From Saccharomonospora glauca K62 (GTDB taxonomy: Bacteria > Actinomycetota > Actinomycetes > Mycobacteriales > Pseudonocardiaceae), in assembly GCF_000243395.2 (NCBI RefSeq), contig NZ_CM001484.1:1351568-1415567 (forward strand): DNA of 64,000 bases, given 5' to 3'. Below, in pieces: positions 8,473 through 18,156 of this stretch; within the stretch, counting starts at the first letter, position 1; every line of letters begins with the position of its first letter. A program made the position numbers and the translations under genes. The notes beneath the pieces are model-generated. The model did no database searches. It was given only the letters and a program-made list of their open reading frames with translations, and was not told the DNA's origin.

Positions 8473-11400
8473 ATGTCGAACGCGGAGACACCCGCCGAGA
8501 ACACTGGCGGGACTGCCGCCACATCCACCGCACGTGCGTTGGCCGAGCTTCCGGACAAGACCAGGGTTCACCTGCTGGCCAAGTTGCTGGGCACCAGTAG
8601 CCGTGAGGTGTTGGCCGCGTTGGCCAATCTCGGGCACACCGCGCGTAGTCCGCAGTCGGGCGTCGCGAAGGACGTCGCTTTGCGGGTGGCGGAGGAGTTC
8701 GGGGTGGTCGTGGCCACGGAGGCGGAAGAAGCGACCGAGGACGAGGCGGAGAACGTCGGTGTCGATTCCGGCGCCCCGGTGAACTCGGAAAACGAGACGA
8801 ACGAGGAGAACGAGCGCCCGGAGCCGGTGGCCGAGGAGACCGAGAGGGCCGAGGCCGGACGGACGCCGACGGAACCGGCCGGAAAGCCCGCTCTGCAGGA
8901 GCGCCGGGACGAGGCCGAGGAGCGGCAGGCGCCCGCCGTGACCACGCCGGTCACCCCGGCCGCTCCGGCTGCCCCGATGGTGCCGCCCGCGCTCGCGCCC
9001 ACCGGAGCGGAACCGGAGGCGAGCCTGCCGCACACGCCGATCTTCGCGGCGCCGTCCCCGCTGTTCCTGCCGCCGGACCCAGTGGCGGCCGTGGCGCCCT
9101 CGAACACGTCGACCCGCCGGGACTCCGGCGAGACGTCCGACGAGGGAAGCGAGCCGGCCCAGGACCGCAGCGGCGAGGGTGACGGAAGCGAGGGCGGAAG
9201 CCGTCGTCGTCGCCGTCGTGGCCGTCGGGGCCGAGGCCGCGGCAAGGGTGGTGAGGACACGAGCACCACCACCGAGCAGCAGGACTCCTCGGAGGGCGAC
9301 AGCTCCGGTGAGGCCGCTGCCTCCTCGGTCTCCCCGGCCTCCTCGGAGGAGGAGTCCACCGGGCAGGAGGACGGCGACTCCGCTCAGGGCCGTGACGAGC
9401 AGGGCGCGGCCCAGGAGGAGTCGGAGACCACCACGACGATCACCAAGCGCCGTCGCCGTCGGCGGCGTCGCAAGAGCGGGGACGGTGACCACGCCGAGAC
9501 CGCCGCGTCCTCGGACGATCCGCCGAACACCGTCGTGCACGTCCGCGACCCCAAGCCCGCCGAGGAGAAGGAGAGCAAGGCCGAGGACGGCGTGCGCAGC
9601 GTCCGGGGGTCCACCCGGTTGGAGGCGAAGCGCCAGCGCCGTCGCGACGGCCGGGAGGCGGGCCGCAGGCGGGCCCCGATCCTGTCGGAGTCCGAGTTCC
9701 TCGCGCGACGCGAGTCGGTCGAGCGCACGATGGTGGTGGCCGAGCGCGGCGACTCCACGCAGATCGGTGTGCTGGAGGACGGCGTGCTCGTGGAGCACTT
9801 CGTCACCTCGGCCGGTAGTGGCTCGATCGTCGGGAACGTCTACCTCGGGCGGGTCCAGAATGTGCTGCCGTCGATGGAGGCCGCCTTCATCGACATCGGC
9901 CGGGGCCGCAACGCCGTGCTGTACGCGGGGGAGGTCGACTGGGACGCCGCGGGTCTGGAGGGCAAAGCGCGCAAGATCGAGCAGGCCCTGTCCACCGGTG
10001 ACCACGTGCTGGTGCAGGTCACCAAGGACCCCGTCGGTCACAAGGGTGCGCGGCTGACCACGCAGATCTCCCTGCCCGGCCGGTTCCTCGTGTACGTGCC
10101 CTCGGGAGGCGCCACCGGTATCTCCCGAAAGCTGCCGGAGAACGAACGCCGCAGGCTCAAAGACATCCTCAAAAGGATCGTCCCCGCCGACGCCGGTGTG
10201 ATCATCCGGACGGCGTCGGAGGGCATCAGCGAGGAGGAACTCGCCAGGGACGTCCGCAGGCTCGAAGCCCAGTGGCAGGTCATCAAGGAGAAGGCCGATG
10301 CCGCGAGCGGCAAGAAGGGCGGCGCGCCCGCCCTGCTGTACGAGGAGCCGGACCTGCTGGTGAAGGTCGTGCGCGACCTGTTCACCGAGGACTTCAGCAA
10401 GCTGGAGATCCAGGGCGACACCGCGTGGGAGACCATCCACGCCTACGTCGAGCACGTCGCTCCGGACCTGCTCGACCGCGTCAAGCGCTATGTCGGTACC
10501 GGGGACCTGTTCGCCGAGTACCGCATCGACGAACAGCTGATGAAGGCGCTCGACCGCAAGGTGTGGCTGCCGTCCGGTGGCTACCTGGTGATCGACCGCA
10601 CCGAGGCCATGACGGTGATTGACGTCAATACCGGCAAGTTCACCGGCTCGGGCGGCAACCTGGAGGAGACGGTCACCCGGAACAACCTGGAGTCGGCCGA
10701 GGAGATCGTCCGTCAGCTCCGGCTGCGGGACATCGGCGGCATCATCGTGATCGACTTCATCGACATGGTGCTGGAGTCGAACCGCGAGCTGGTGTTGCGC
10801 AGGCTCACCGAGTGCCTCGGACGGGACCGCACGCGCCACCAGGTGGCCGAGGTGACGTCGCTGGGCCTGGTGCAGATGACGCGCAAGCGCGTCGGCACGG
10901 GCCTGCTGGAGGCGTTCTCCACCACCTGCGAACACTGCAAGGGTCGCGGCGTGATCGTGTCGACCGAGCCCCACCGGGGCAACGGGCACGGCGGAGGAGG
11001 CCACCACGGTCACCAGGGCGGTCAGCACTCCTCCCGGCGTTCGCGCAACAAGGCGAAGGCCGCTGAGCAGGAGGCCGCAAAAGCCGCCGAGCAGGCCGCG
11101 CAGACCCCCACGCCGGAACAGCGTGAGTCGGCGGTGTCCGCCGTGCAGGCGATGGCCAACGCCTCCAAGGCCGTCTCGGCGAGGAACTCGGATACCCCGG
11201 CCCCCGATCGGGACGCCGAGCGCCCCGACGACGCGAAGGACACCGGGAAGGCCGAGCAGAAAGCCAAGCCCGAGTCCGAGCAGAAAGCCAAGCCCGAGTC
11301 CGAGGAGAAGCGCAACGGCGTCGTGCCCTCGGCCTCCGCGTCCGCCGATCGCACCGGCTCGACCGACCGCACCGAGGCGACCGGACGGACCGAGGCGGGC

Positions 11401-11532
11401 GGCGCGTCTTCGACCGAGGCGAAGGACGAGGCACCGGCCGTGAGCGCGCCTGCCGTGCGCACGGCCCGGCGGCCCCGTCGTGCCGCGAGTCGTCCCGCGG
11501 GACCACCGGTTCCCGTCCGGGACAACGGCTGA
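8473..11532 (+). CDS. rne: Ribonuclease E/G
   Basis: A 1019-residue endoribonuclease for mRNA decay and rRNA or tRNA processing. From the N-terminus: an IF2-N-like helical domain (about 20-75), a long disordered acidic region broken by Arg/Lys patches (RRRRRRGRRGRGRG, RRRRRRRRK), an S1 RNA-binding domain and catalytic core from about residue 410, the Mg-binding Asp residues in VIDVNTGKF (about 717) and IIVIDFIDM (about 760), and the Zn-link CEHCKGRG (about 818). The tail is disordered, with a perfect tandem repeat of EQKAKPES. The ATG at 8473 has GGAGGAG 4 bases upstream. The catalytic core in the middle of a long disordered chain is the actinobacterial RNase E form. Confidence 0.93.
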   Translation: MSNAETPAENTGGTAATSTARALAELPDKTRVHLLAKLLGTSSREVLAALANLGHTARSPQSGVAKDVALRVAEEFGVVVATEAEEATEDEAENVGVDSGAPVNSENETNEENERPEPVAEETERAEAGRTPTEPAGKPALQERRDEAEERQAPAVTTPVTPAAPAAPMVPPALAPTGAEPEASLPHTPIFAAPSPLFLPPDPVAAVAPSNTSTRRDSGETSDEGSEPAQDRSGEGDGSEGGSRRRRRRGRRGRGRGKGGEDTSTTTEQQDSSEGDSSGEAAASSVSPASSEEESTGQEDGDSAQGRDEQGAAQEESETTTTITKRRRRRRRRKSGDGDHAETAASSDDPPNTVVHVRDPKPAEEKESKAEDGVRSVRGSTRLEAKRQRRRDGREAGRRRAPILSESEFLARRESVERTMVVAERGDSTQIGVLEDGVLVEHFVTSAGSGSIVGNVYLGRVQNVLPSMEAAFIDIGRGRNAVLYAGEVDWDAAGLEGKARKIEQALSTGDHVLVQVTKDPVGHKGARLTTQISLPGRFLVYVPSGGATGISRKLPENERRRLKDILKRIVPADAGVIIRTASEGISEEELARDVRRLEAQWQVIKEKADAASGKKGGAPALLYEEPDLLVKVVRDLFTEDFSKLEIQGDTAWETIHAYVEHVAPDLLDRVKRYVGTGDLFAEYRIDEQLMKALDRKVWLPSGGYLVIDRTEAMTVIDVNTGKFTGSGGNLEETVTRNNLESAEEIVRQLRLRDIGGIIVIDFIDMVLESNRELVLRRLTECLGRDRTRHQVAEVTSLGLVQMTRKRVGTGLLEAFSTTCEHCKGRGVIVSTEPHRGNGHGGGGHHGHQGGQHSSRRSRNKAKAAEQEAAKAAEQAAQTPTPEQRESAVSAVQAMANASKAVSARNSDTPAPDRDAERPDDAKDTGKAEQKAKPESEQKAKPESEEKRNGVVPSASASADRTGSTDRTEATGRTEAGGASSTEAKDEAPAVSAPAVRTARRPRRAASRPAGPPVPVRDNG
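11254..11301 (+). repeat. Two 24-bp tandem repeats in the rne tail
   Basis: Two perfect copies of a 24-bp unit (11254-11277 and 11278-11301) each encode EQKAKPES in the disordered C-terminal tail. This is a likely site of slippage and length variation between strains. Confidence 0.8.
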
Positions 11533-11605
11533 GTCTCCGGCGCGGCGCACCGAGGTGTCACCGCTTCCGGGGCACCCCGGTGCGTCACGTGAGGAAAGGA
11601 CTCAG

Positions 11606-11642
11606 TACCCTATTAGACGGCCCGCGTTCAGGGCGGGCCGTC
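11606..11642 (+). promoter_or_regulatory. rplU promoter and 5' hairpin leader
   Basis: TACCCT (11606-11611) fits a -10 box. A perfect 10-bp hairpin follows at once: GACGGCCCGC at 11616-11625, a 7-base loop, GCGGGCCGTC at 11633-11642. If transcription starts near 11618 the hairpin caps the rplU-rpmA message and could serve autoregulation or stability. It could instead be the rne terminator; no T-run follows. Confidence 0.5.
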
Positions 11643-11682
11643 GTAAGCCCCAACCAAGTAGTCGAGTAATCAGGAGACTTCC

Positions 11683-11997
11683 GTGTCGGCGTATGCAGTC
11701 GTCAAGACCGGCGGCAAGCAGTACAAGGTCGCCGTCGGCGATGTCGTCGAGGTCGAGAAGCTCGACGGCGAGCCGGGCACCGAGCACACCCTTCCCGCCG
11801 TGATGGTGGTTGACGACGGCAAGGTCACGACGGACGCCGACGCGTTGGCGAAGGTCTCGGTGACGGGCAGGATCGTCGAGCAGACCAAGGGCCCGAAGAT
11901 CCGTATCCACAAGTTCAAGAACAAGACCGGCTACCACAAGCGGCAGGGTCACCGGCAGCGGCTGACTCGTCTTGAGGTCACCGGCATCAACAAGTGA
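11683..11997 (+). CDS. rplU: 50S ribosomal protein L21
   Basis: A 104-residue large-subunit protein, full family length. It shows the diagnostic start ([13 protein letters not shown]) and the C-terminal [14 protein letters not shown] signature. The GTG start is preceded by AGGAGA. It lies 15 bases upstream of rpmA in the conserved L21-L27-Obg order and has a hairpin leader of its own. Confidence 0.97.
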   Translation: MSAYAVVKTGGKQYKVAVGDVVEVEKLDGEPGTEHTLPAVMVVDDGKVTTDADALAKVSVTGRIVEQTKGPKIRIHKFKNKTGYHKRQGHRQRLTRLEVTGINK

Positions 11998-12012
11998 GGA
12001 ACCTGACCAGCC

Positions 12013-12270
12013 ATGGCACACAAGAAGGGCGCGTCCAGCTCTCGTAACGGCCGTGACTCCAACCCGAAGTACCTCGGCGTCAAGCGGTTCGGCGGTCAGG
12101 TCGTGAAGGCGGGCGAGATCCTCGTCCGTCAGCGCGGTACCAAGTTCCACCCCGGTGTGAACGTCGGCCGGGGCGGCGACGACACGCTGTTCGCTCTCGC
12201 TGCGGGCTCCGTGGAGTTCAGCACGAAGCGTGGCCGCAAGACGGTCAACATCGTGCCGGTTGAGGCCTGA
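12013..12270 (+). CDS. rpmA: 50S ribosomal protein L27
   Basis: An 85-residue large-subunit protein near the peptidyl transferase centre. The conserved start [16 protein letters not shown] and [10 protein letters not shown] are present. There is no N-terminal cleavage extension of the Firmicute type, so the mature N-terminus begins at the ATG-encoded end. It is followed by a strong terminator that separates it from obgE. Confidence 0.97.
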   Translation: MAHKKGASSSRNGRDSNPKYLGVKRFGGQVVKAGEILVRQRGTKFHPGVNVGRGGDDTLFALAAGSVEFSTKRGRKTVNIVPVEA

Positions 12271-12298
12271 CCGGCCCGGCCAGCGCACGCTACTCGAA

Positions 12299-12342
12299 AC
12301 GAGGGGCGGGCCCGGAACACCTCCGGCCCCGTCCCTCGTTTT
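12299..12342 (+). terminator. Rho-independent terminator after rpmA
   Basis: A long stem pairs 12299-12315 with 12323-12339 across a 7-base loop, with one G-U pair and one mismatch, followed by TTTT. This is the clearest intrinsic terminator in the window and makes obgE a separate transcription unit. Confidence 0.85.
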
Positions 12343-12380
12343 GCTGTGATAGGTGTTCCCTGCCCCAGGAAGGCGGCTCA

Positions 12381-13838
12381 ATGGCATCCCGGTTCGTGGA
12401 TCGCGCGGTGATTCATGTCGCCGCGGGCGACGGCGGGAACGGTTGCGCGTCGGTGCACCGTGAGAAGTTCAAGCCGCTCGGAGGTCCGGACGGCGGCAAC
12501 GGTGGGCACGGCGGCGACGTGGTGCTCGTGGTCGACCCCGGCGTGCACACGCTGCTCGACTTCCACTTCCGTCCGCACGCGCGCGGGGGCAACGGCAAGC
12601 AGGGGCAGGGCAGCCACCGCAACGGAGCCGCCGGGGAGACGCTCGAACTGCGCGTTCCGGACGGCACCGTCGTGCTCAGCACGGACGGCGAGGTGCTGGC
12701 CGACCTCGTCGGGGCCGGGACCCGCTTCGTGGCCGCCCGTGGTGGCCGGGGTGGGCTCGGCAACGCCGCGCTCGCGTCGAAGGCCCGGAAGGCTCCGGGG
12801 TTCGCGTTGCTGGGTGAGCCCGGCGAGGAACGTGACCTCGTGCTGGAGCTGCGGTCGGTCGCCGACGTCGGGTTGCTCGGCTTCCCCTCGGCTGGCAAGT
12901 CGTCTCTGATCTCCGTGCTCTCCGCCGCCAAACCGAAGATCGCGGACTACCCGTTCACGACCCTGGTGCCGAACCTGGGCGTGGTGACGGCGGGCGACAT
13001 GGTGTTCACGATGGCCGACGTGCCGGGGCTCATCCCCGGAGCGAGCCAGGGCAAGGGACTCGGCCTCGACTTCCTGCGCCACATCGAGCGGTGTGCGGTG
13101 TTGGTGCACGTGGTGGACTGCGCCACGTACGAACCGGGACGCGACCCCGTCTCGGACGTTGACGCCCTGGAGGAGGAGCTGGCCCGGTACACCCCGGCGT
13201 TGGGCGGCGACCTGGGGTCGCGGCCGAGGCTCGTGGTCCTCAACAAGATCGACGTGCCGGACGCCGCCGAGCTGGCCGAGCTGGTGAGGCCCGAGTTCGA
13301 GGCGCGGGGCCTGCGCGTGTTCGAGATCTCCACCGTGACGCGGAAGGGCCTGCGGGAGCTCACCTACGCGCTCGGGGAGATCGTCGAGGCCTACCGTGCC
13401 TCGCAGCCGCCACCGACGCCGACCAAGGTCGTCGTGACCCCGAAGGCCGTGGACGACGGGGGCTTCACCGTGGAGCCCGACCCGGAGGAAGAGGGCGGCT
13501 TCGTGGTGCGGGGCGCCAAGCCCGAACGCTGGGTCCGGCAGACGAACTTCGCCAACGACGAGGCCGTCGGCTACCTCGCCGATCGGTTGAACCGGTTGGG
13601 GGTGGAGGAGGAGCTGGCTCGGCTCGGTGCCCAGCCCGGCTGCCCCGTGACCATCGCCGGTGTCACGTTCGACTGGGAGCCGTCCACGCCGGGTGTCGCC
13701 GGCAAGCTGGCCGGTCGCGGCACCGATCCACGGCTTGAGGCCTCCGGCCGGGTGACCGCGGCCGAACGCAAGGAGGCCCGGCGCCTGCGGCGCGAGGGTA
13801 CCCCCGACGAAGACGACTCCGCGAGCACCGATGAGTGA
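12381..13838 (+). CDS. obgE: GTPase Obg/CgtA
   Basis: A 485-residue ribosome-associated GTPase linked to 50S assembly and growth control. It has the Gly-rich Obg fold (about 1-158), then a GTPase domain with G1 [11 protein letters not shown]3 [10 protein letters not shown] and G4 NKID, and the C-terminal OCT domain (about 345-425) plus a charged tail. The ATG follows AGGAAGG. Its last 8 bases overlap proB, so the two genes are coupled, as in other actinobacteria. Confidence 0.96.
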   Translation: MASRFVDRAVIHVAAGDGGNGCASVHREKFKPLGGPDGGNGGHGGDVVLVVDPGVHTLLDFHFRPHARGGNGKQGQGSHRNGAAGETLELRVPDGTVVLSTDGEVLADLVGAGTRFVAARGGRGGLGNAALASKARKAPGFALLGEPGEERDLVLELRSVADVGLLGFPSAGKSSLISVLSAAKPKIADYPFTTLVPNLGVVTAGDMVFTMADVPGLIPGASQGKGLGLDFLRHIERCAVLVHVVDCATYEPGRDPVSDVDALEEELARYTPALGGDLGSRPRLVVLNKIDVPDAAELAELVRPEFEARGLRVFEISTVTRKGLRELTYALGEIVEAYRASQPPPTPTKVVVTPKAVDDGGFTVEPDPEEEGGFVVRGAKPERWVRQTNFANDEAVGYLADRLNRLGVEEELARLGAQPGCPVTIAGVTFDWEPSTPGVAGKLAGRGTDPRLEASGRVTAAERKEARRLRREGTPDEDDSASTDE

Positions 13839-14946
13839 GGTACGGGACGCCATCGCCCGCGCCGGGCGCCTGGTGGTGAAGGTCGGGTCGTCCGCGCTCA
13901 CCACCGCGGGCAGCGGACTCGACGTCGCGCGGCTCGACGCGCTCGTCGACGCCATCGCCGACCGCGTGGCCCGAGGGACCCAGATCGTGCTCGTCTCCTC
14001 GGGAGCCATCGGTGCGGGGTTGGCGCCGTTGTCGCTCGGAGCGCGGCCGAAGGACCTGGCCACCCAGCAGGCGGCCGCGAGCGTCGGCCAGTTGGCGCTG
14101 GCCCACGCCTACGCCGAGTCGTTCGGCAGGTACTCGCTCACCGTGGGGCAGGTGCTGCTGACGGCCAACGACGTGGTGCACCGCGCGCACTACCGCAACG
14201 CCCAGCGCACGTTCTCCCGGCTGCTGGCCCTCGGTGCGGTGCCGGTGGTGAACGAGAACGACACGGTGGCCACCGAGGAGATCCGCTTCGGCGACAACGA
14301 CCGGCTCGCCGCGCTCGTGGCGCACCTGATCGGGGCCGAAGGTCTCGTTCTGTTGTCCGACGTGGACGCTCTGTACGACGGCGACCCGCGTTCCGGGAGC
14401 ACGCGGAAGATCACCGAGGTGACGTCGGAGTCCGATCTGGAGGGCCTGTCCGTCGGCCGTTCCAGTTCCGGACTCGGCACGGGTGGCATGATGTCCAAGG
14501 TTGCCGCCGCGCGGACGGCCGCCGCGGCCGGGATTCCCGTGTTGATCGCCGCCGCGGAGCAGGCGCGTTCGGCGTTGGGTGACGCGGACGTCGGCACGGC
14601 CTTCACACACGCGTCGACCCGGATGCCCGCGCGGAGGTTCTGGCTCGGGTACGCGGCGGGGTCCCGTGGACGGCTATGGCTGGACGACGGTGCCGTGACC
14701 GCCGTGGTACGACACCGCCGTTCGCTGTTGGCCGCCGGGATCATCGGGGTGGACGGCGATTTCCAGGCCGGCGACGTGGTCGATCTGGTGAGCCCGGAAC
14801 AGGTCGTGGTGGCGCGGGGCGTCGTGGCCTTCGACGTCACCGAGCTGCCGGAGCTGATCGGACGTTCCTCGCACGAGCTCCCGCCGGAACAGCGGCGTGA
14901 GGTGGTCCACGCCGACGACCTGGTGCCGCTCCGCCGTCGTCGCTGA
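13831..14946 (+). CDS. proB: Glutamate 5-kinase
   Basis: A 371-residue enzyme that phosphorylates glutamate in the first step of proline synthesis and is usually feedback-inhibited by proline. The amino acid kinase domain ([38 protein letters not shown]) fills residues 1-260, and a PUA domain (about 275-365) follows. It overlaps obgE by 8 bases. proA is not in the window. Confidence 0.95.
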   Translation: MSEVRDAIARAGRLVVKVGSSALTTAGSGLDVARLDALVDAIADRVARGTQIVLVSSGAIGAGLAPLSLGARPKDLATQQAAASVGQLALAHAYAESFGRYSLTVGQVLLTANDVVHRAHYRNAQRTFSRLLALGAVPVVNENDTVATEEIRFGDNDRLAALVAHLIGAEGLVLLSDVDALYDGDPRSGSTRKITEVTSESDLEGLSVGRSSSGLGTGGMMSKVAAARTAAAAGIPVLIAAAEQARSALGDADVGTAFTHASTRMPARRFWLGYAAGSRGRLWLDDGAVTAVVRHRRSLLAAGIIGVDGDFQAGDVVDLVSPEQVVVARGVVAFDVTELPELIGRSSHELPPEQRREVVHADDLVPLRRRR

Positions 14947-14975
14947 CCCGCGCGGGCCGTCCCTTCGCGACACGG

Positions 14976-16268
14976 TCAGCGCAGTTCGGTGCCGCTGGTC
15001 TCCGGCAGCCGCCGGATCACGAAGAACGCCACCACCGCCGCCACCGCGACGTAGGCGAAGAACGCCGTCTCCCACCCGGCCGTGGACAACGCCGTGAGCA
15101 GCAACGGCGCCGTGCCCCCGAACACCGCGACGGTGAGGTTGTACCAGGCGCCGATCCCCAGGCCCCGTAGGGAGGTCGGGAACAACTCGCTCATGATGGC
15201 GGGCGCGATGGACGTCATCGCGGTGTAGAGGCCGAGGCCCACGCAGAACATGAGGAGGAGGTTGCCGAGTCCCGGTCGCGCGAGGAAGGACAGCGGCAGC
15301 ACTAGAACCGCCGTGCTCGCCGACCACACCAGTAGTTGCGGTCGGCGGCCGATCCGGTCGGACAATGCGCCCATCGGGTACTGTAGCGCCACGAACAGCG
15401 CCGTGGCGAGGGACAGCGCGAGGAACACGTCCACGTCGTCCGCGCCGCGCGAGTCCACGGCGAACGGCGTCAACGCGCTGAAGAACGTGTAGTAGCACAG
15501 CGTGGAGAGCATGCTGAAGCCCACGAGCTGTCCCACGGCCTTCGGGTGACGCCGCAGCGTGGTCCACAACGGGCGGCGCATCCGGCGGGCCGCGGAGACA
15601 TTGCTGTGGAACTGTTCGGTCTCGGCGAGGGTACGCCGCAGCCACAGGGCGACCAGACCGAGGATCCCGCCGAGCAGGAACGGCAGCCGCCAGCCCCACG
15701 ATTCGAGCTGTGCCGTGGTCAGGAAGCGAGCGAGGGTGAAGCCCAGGACGGACGCGAGCAGCACGGCCGTGCCGGTGGAGATGTAGAAGAACGAGGAGTA
15801 CCGGCCGCGTCGCTCCGCGGGCGCGACTTCGGCGAGGTAGGCCGAGGCGTTGGACACCTCGCCGCCGAGCGAGAGTCCCTGCGCGATGCGGGCCAGAAGG
15901 AGCAGCAGTGGAGCCAGCCAACCGATCTGTTCGTACGTGGGGAGTAGCCCGATCACCACCGACCCGCCCGCCATGAGGCTGATCGTGAAGAGCATCGCGG
16001 GCTTACGACCGCGCAGATCGGCGAACCGGCCGATCAGCAGTCCACCGAGGGGCCGGAAGAAGAACGCCAGCGCGTAGGTGGCGAACGTGTTGAGCTGTGC
16101 GAGTTCGCCGGGGAAGAAGGCGCTCGCGAAGTAGATGCTGAAGGTCGCGTAGATGGTCCAGTCGAACCACTCCAGGGCGTTGCCCGCGCTGGCGGCGAAC
16201 AACTTGCGGACGGGGAGGCGGTGATGTTCGATCCGCCCTTCGGGGGTATCCACTCCCGGCTTCGCCAT
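14976..16268 (-). CDS. MFS metabolite:H+ symporter (ProP/ShiA/KgtP type)
   Basis: A 430-residue, roughly 12-helix permease. The start NALEWFDWTIYATFSIY and the stretch FFRPLGGLLIGRFADLRGRK are signatures of the metabolite:H+ symporter family that carries osmolytes, shikimate, citrate or 2-oxoglutarate. The ATG at 16268 has GAGGAA upstream and is preferred to an earlier ATG at 16355. The gene is convergent with proB and divergent from nadD. A proline or betaine substrate next to proB would be plausible but cannot be shown. Confidence 0.85.
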   Translation of the reverse strand: MAKPGVDTPEGRIEHHRLPVRKLFAASAGNALEWFDWTIYATFSIYFASAFFPGELAQLNTFATYALAFFFRPLGGLLIGRFADLRGRKPAMLFTISLMAGGSVVIGLLPTYEQIGWLAPLLLLLARIAQGLSLGGEVSNASAYLAEVAPAERRGRYSSFFYISTGTAVLLASVLGFTLARFLTTAQLESWGWRLPFLLGGILGLVALWLRRTLAETEQFHSNVSAARRMRRPLWTTLRRHPKAVGQLVGFSMLSTLCYYTFFSALTPFAVDSRGADDVDVFLALSLATALFVALQYPMGALSDRIGRRPQLLVWSASTAVLVLPLSFLARPGLGNLLLMFCVGLGLYTAMTSIAPAIMSELFPTSLRGLGIGAWYNLTVAVFGGTAPLLLTALSTAGWETAFFAYVAVAAVVAFFVIRRLPETSGTELR

Positions 16269-16373
16269 GACGTTTCCTCTCCGTGTACCCCCCGCACTCG
16301 TTCGGTCGTGAAATGTGCCACACGAAACGGTGTCGGGAAAGGTCCTCACCATCACGGTGGTTGCATTGCAGGG

Positions 16374-16393
16374 GCCGCCGGCATCCCGGCGGC
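16374..16393. repeat. Short perfect hairpin upstream of nadD
   Basis: GCCGCCGG-CATC-CCGGCGGC forms an 8-bp stem with a 4-base loop, 13 bases before the TAAGGT box of nadD. It covers the likely -35 region and may bind a regulator. Confidence 0.45.
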
Positions 16394-16406
16394 ACGGTGC
16401 AGCGTC

Positions 16407-16412
16407 TAAGGT
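16407..16412 (+). promoter_or_regulatory. -10 box of leaderless nadD
   Basis: TAAGGT lies 8 bases before the nadD ATG, which has no Shine-Dalgarno sequence. A leaderless transcript is inferred. Confidence 0.5.
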
Positions 16413-16420
16413 GGGTTGTC

Positions 16421-17014
16421 ATGTCCGCACGTCGGCTCGGGGTCATGGGCGGCACGTTCGATCCCGTCCACAACGGTCACCTCGTGGCCGCGAGCGAGGT
16501 ACAGCATCGGTTCGGCCTCGACGAGGTGATCTTCGTACCCACCGGCCAGCCCTGGCAGAAGGCGGGCCGGGAGGTGTCCAAGGCGGAGGACCGTTATCTG
16601 ATGACGGTCATCGCCACCGCGTCGAACCCGGTGTTCTCCGTCAGCCGTGTCGACATCGACCGGGGTGGCCAGACCTACACCGTCGACACCCTGCGCGATC
16701 TCCGCGCGGAGTATCCCGACGACGAGCTGTACTTCATCACGGGTGCCGACGCCCTGGAGCAGATCCTGACGTGGCGCGACGTGGACGAGCTGTTCGACCT
16801 CGCGCACTTCATCGGGGTCACTCGGCCGGGATACCAGTTGAACGGCCACCACCTGCCCAAGGGGCGGGTGAGCCTCGTCGAGGTCACCGCGATGGCCATC
16901 TCGTCGACCGCGTGCCGCGAACGCGTGCGCAACGGGGAGCCCGTGTGGTACCTCATGCCCGATGGTGTGGTGCGTTACATCAACAAGCGGAAGCTGTACC
17001 TGCCGAAGCAGTAA
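16421..17014 (+). CDS. nadD: Nicotinate-mononucleotide adenylyltransferase
   Basis: A 197-residue cytoplasmic enzyme that makes nicotinate adenine dinucleotide from NaMN and [15 protein letters not shown] (about 9-20) is the nucleotidyltransferase HxGH site and [10 protein letters not shown] (about 157) the second conserved motif. The ATG at 16421 starts directly before the catalytic fold; upstream in-frame codons would extend into the MHS transporter promoter. rsfS follows, as in mycobacteria. Confidence 0.95.
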   Translation: MSARRLGVMGGTFDPVHNGHLVAASEVQHRFGLDEVIFVPTGQPWQKAGREVSKAEDRYLMTVIATASNPVFSVSRVDIDRGGQTYTVDTLRDLRAEYPDDELYFITGADALEQILTWRDVDELFDLAHFIGVTRPGYQLNGHHLPKGRVSLVEVTAMAISSTACRERVRNGEPVWYLMPDGVVRYINKRKLYLPKQ

Positions 17015-17083
17015 CGCCGACGCGGACGGGGAAAAGCCGAGGTGACGTCGGCCCCGTCGGCGACGTCGGTGAGGAATAGTGCC

Positions 17084-17089
17084 TAGGGT
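17084..17089 (+). promoter_or_regulatory. Possible -10 box upstream of rsfS
   Basis: TAGGGT sits in the 132-base gap between nadD and rsfS and would start a transcript near 17096, with a leader of about 50 bases ending in AAGGAG. Confidence 0.35.
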
Positions 17090-17146
17090 GGACGCACCGC
17101 TGCGGGTAGGCTTTTTCGGCATACGTTCTACTCAGTAAGGAGCACC

Positions 17147-17548
17147 GTGGCAGCGACGGCCGAAGCTCGAGACCTCGCGACCGCGGCCGCGCGCGCGGCG
17201 GCGGACAAGAAGGCGACCGACGTGGTGCTGCTCGACGTGTCGGAGCGGCTCGTGATCACCGATGTCTTCGTGATCGCCTCCGCGCCCAACGAGCGGCAGA
17301 TCGGGGCCATCGTCGACAACATCGAGGAGAAACTGCGCATCGCCGGTCACAAGCCGGTGCGCAGGGAAGGCGCCAGGGAAGGGCGCTGGGTGCTGCTCGA
17401 CTACGTCGACGTCGTCGTGCACATCCAGCACACTGAGGAGCGCGCGTTCTACGGCCTGGAGCGGTTGTGGAAGGACTGCCCGCGCATCGAGGTGGACGGA
17501 CTGGAGCCCGGCGACACGGACGGTGACCAAGGAGCGGACGCCTCGTGA
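17147..17548 (+). CDS. rsfS: Ribosome silencing factor RsfS
   Basis: A 133-residue protein of the Iojap/RsfS family that binds L14 on the 50S subunit and blocks subunit joining in slow growth. The stretches DVSERLVITDVFVIASA, EGAREGRWVLLDYVDVVVH and FYGLERLW are family hallmarks. The GTG at 17147 follows AAGGAG. Its last 4 bases overlap the next start (GTGA). Confidence 0.94.
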   Translation: MAATAEARDLATAAARAAADKKATDVVLLDVSERLVITDVFVIASAPNERQIGAIVDNIEEKLRIAGHKPVRREGAREGRWVLLDYVDVVVHIQHTEERAFYGLERLWKDCPRIEVDGLEPGDTDGDQGADAS

Positions 17549-18156
17549 CGCTGCGGCGGCTCGTGCTGTGGCGGCACGGTGAGACCGATTTCAACGCGGC
17601 CGGGCGGATGCAGGGCCAGCTCGACTCGGCGTTGACCGAGGTCGGGTGGAACCAGGCGAAGTTCGCCGCGCCCGCGCTCGCCCGGTTCGAGCCGGACCTC
17701 GTCATCGCCTCCGACCTGCGGCGTGCCACCGACACCGCCACCGTGCTGACGGAGGCGTTCGACCTCCCGCTGCGCCTGGACAAGCGGCTTCGGGAGACCC
17801 ACCTGGGGGAGTGGCAGGGGCTCACCGGCGCCGCCGTGGACGAGCGCGCGCCGGGGGAACGCGAACGCTGGCGTCTCGACGCCACGTGGGCTCCGCCCGG
17901 CGGCGAGTCCCGGCTGGAGGTCGCCGAGCGGGCCTATGAGGTGGTCGCCGACCTCCTGCACGGCGACGAGGACGTCCGGACCGTGTTGTTCGCCGCGCAC
18001 GGCGGGCTGATCCTCGCGCTGACCGCGAAGTTGTTGCGGCTTCCCGTCGAGCTGTGGCCGTCGCTCGGGGGCATCGCCAACTGTCACTGGGTGGAGTTGG
18101 AGCGCCGGGACGACGTGTGGAGGCTGCGCGCGTACAACGCGGGAATCACCGGGTGA
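17545..18156 (+). CDS. gpgP: Histidine phosphatase, GpgP-type
   Basis: A 203-residue phosphoglycerate mutase-like phosphatase with the catalytic RHGET (about 10-14) and second His in AAHGGLI (about 150). Gene order (nadD, rsfS, this gene, SGNH gene, degV) matches the Mycobacterium tuberculosis locus in which this position is glucosyl-3-phosphoglycerate phosphatase. That enzyme makes glucosylglycerate for methylglucose lipopolysaccharide. The specific activity rests on synteny; a generic phosphatase is the alternative. It overlaps both neighbours by 4 bases. Confidence 0.8.
   Translation: MTLRRLVLWRHGETDFNAAGRMQGQLDSALTEVGWNQAKFAAPALARFEPDLVIASDLRRATDTATVLTEAFDLPLRLDKRLRETHLGEWQGLTGAAVDERAPGERERWRLDATWAPPGGESRLEVAERAYEVVADLLHGDEDVRTVLFAAHGGLILALTAKLLRLPVELWPSLGGIANCHWVELERRDDVWRLRAYNAGITG

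Noticed and set aside
8386-11550. Very long open frame antisense to rne
   Set aside because: Its composition is that of a GC-rich shadow frame and the plus strand encodes a complete RNase E with all motifs.
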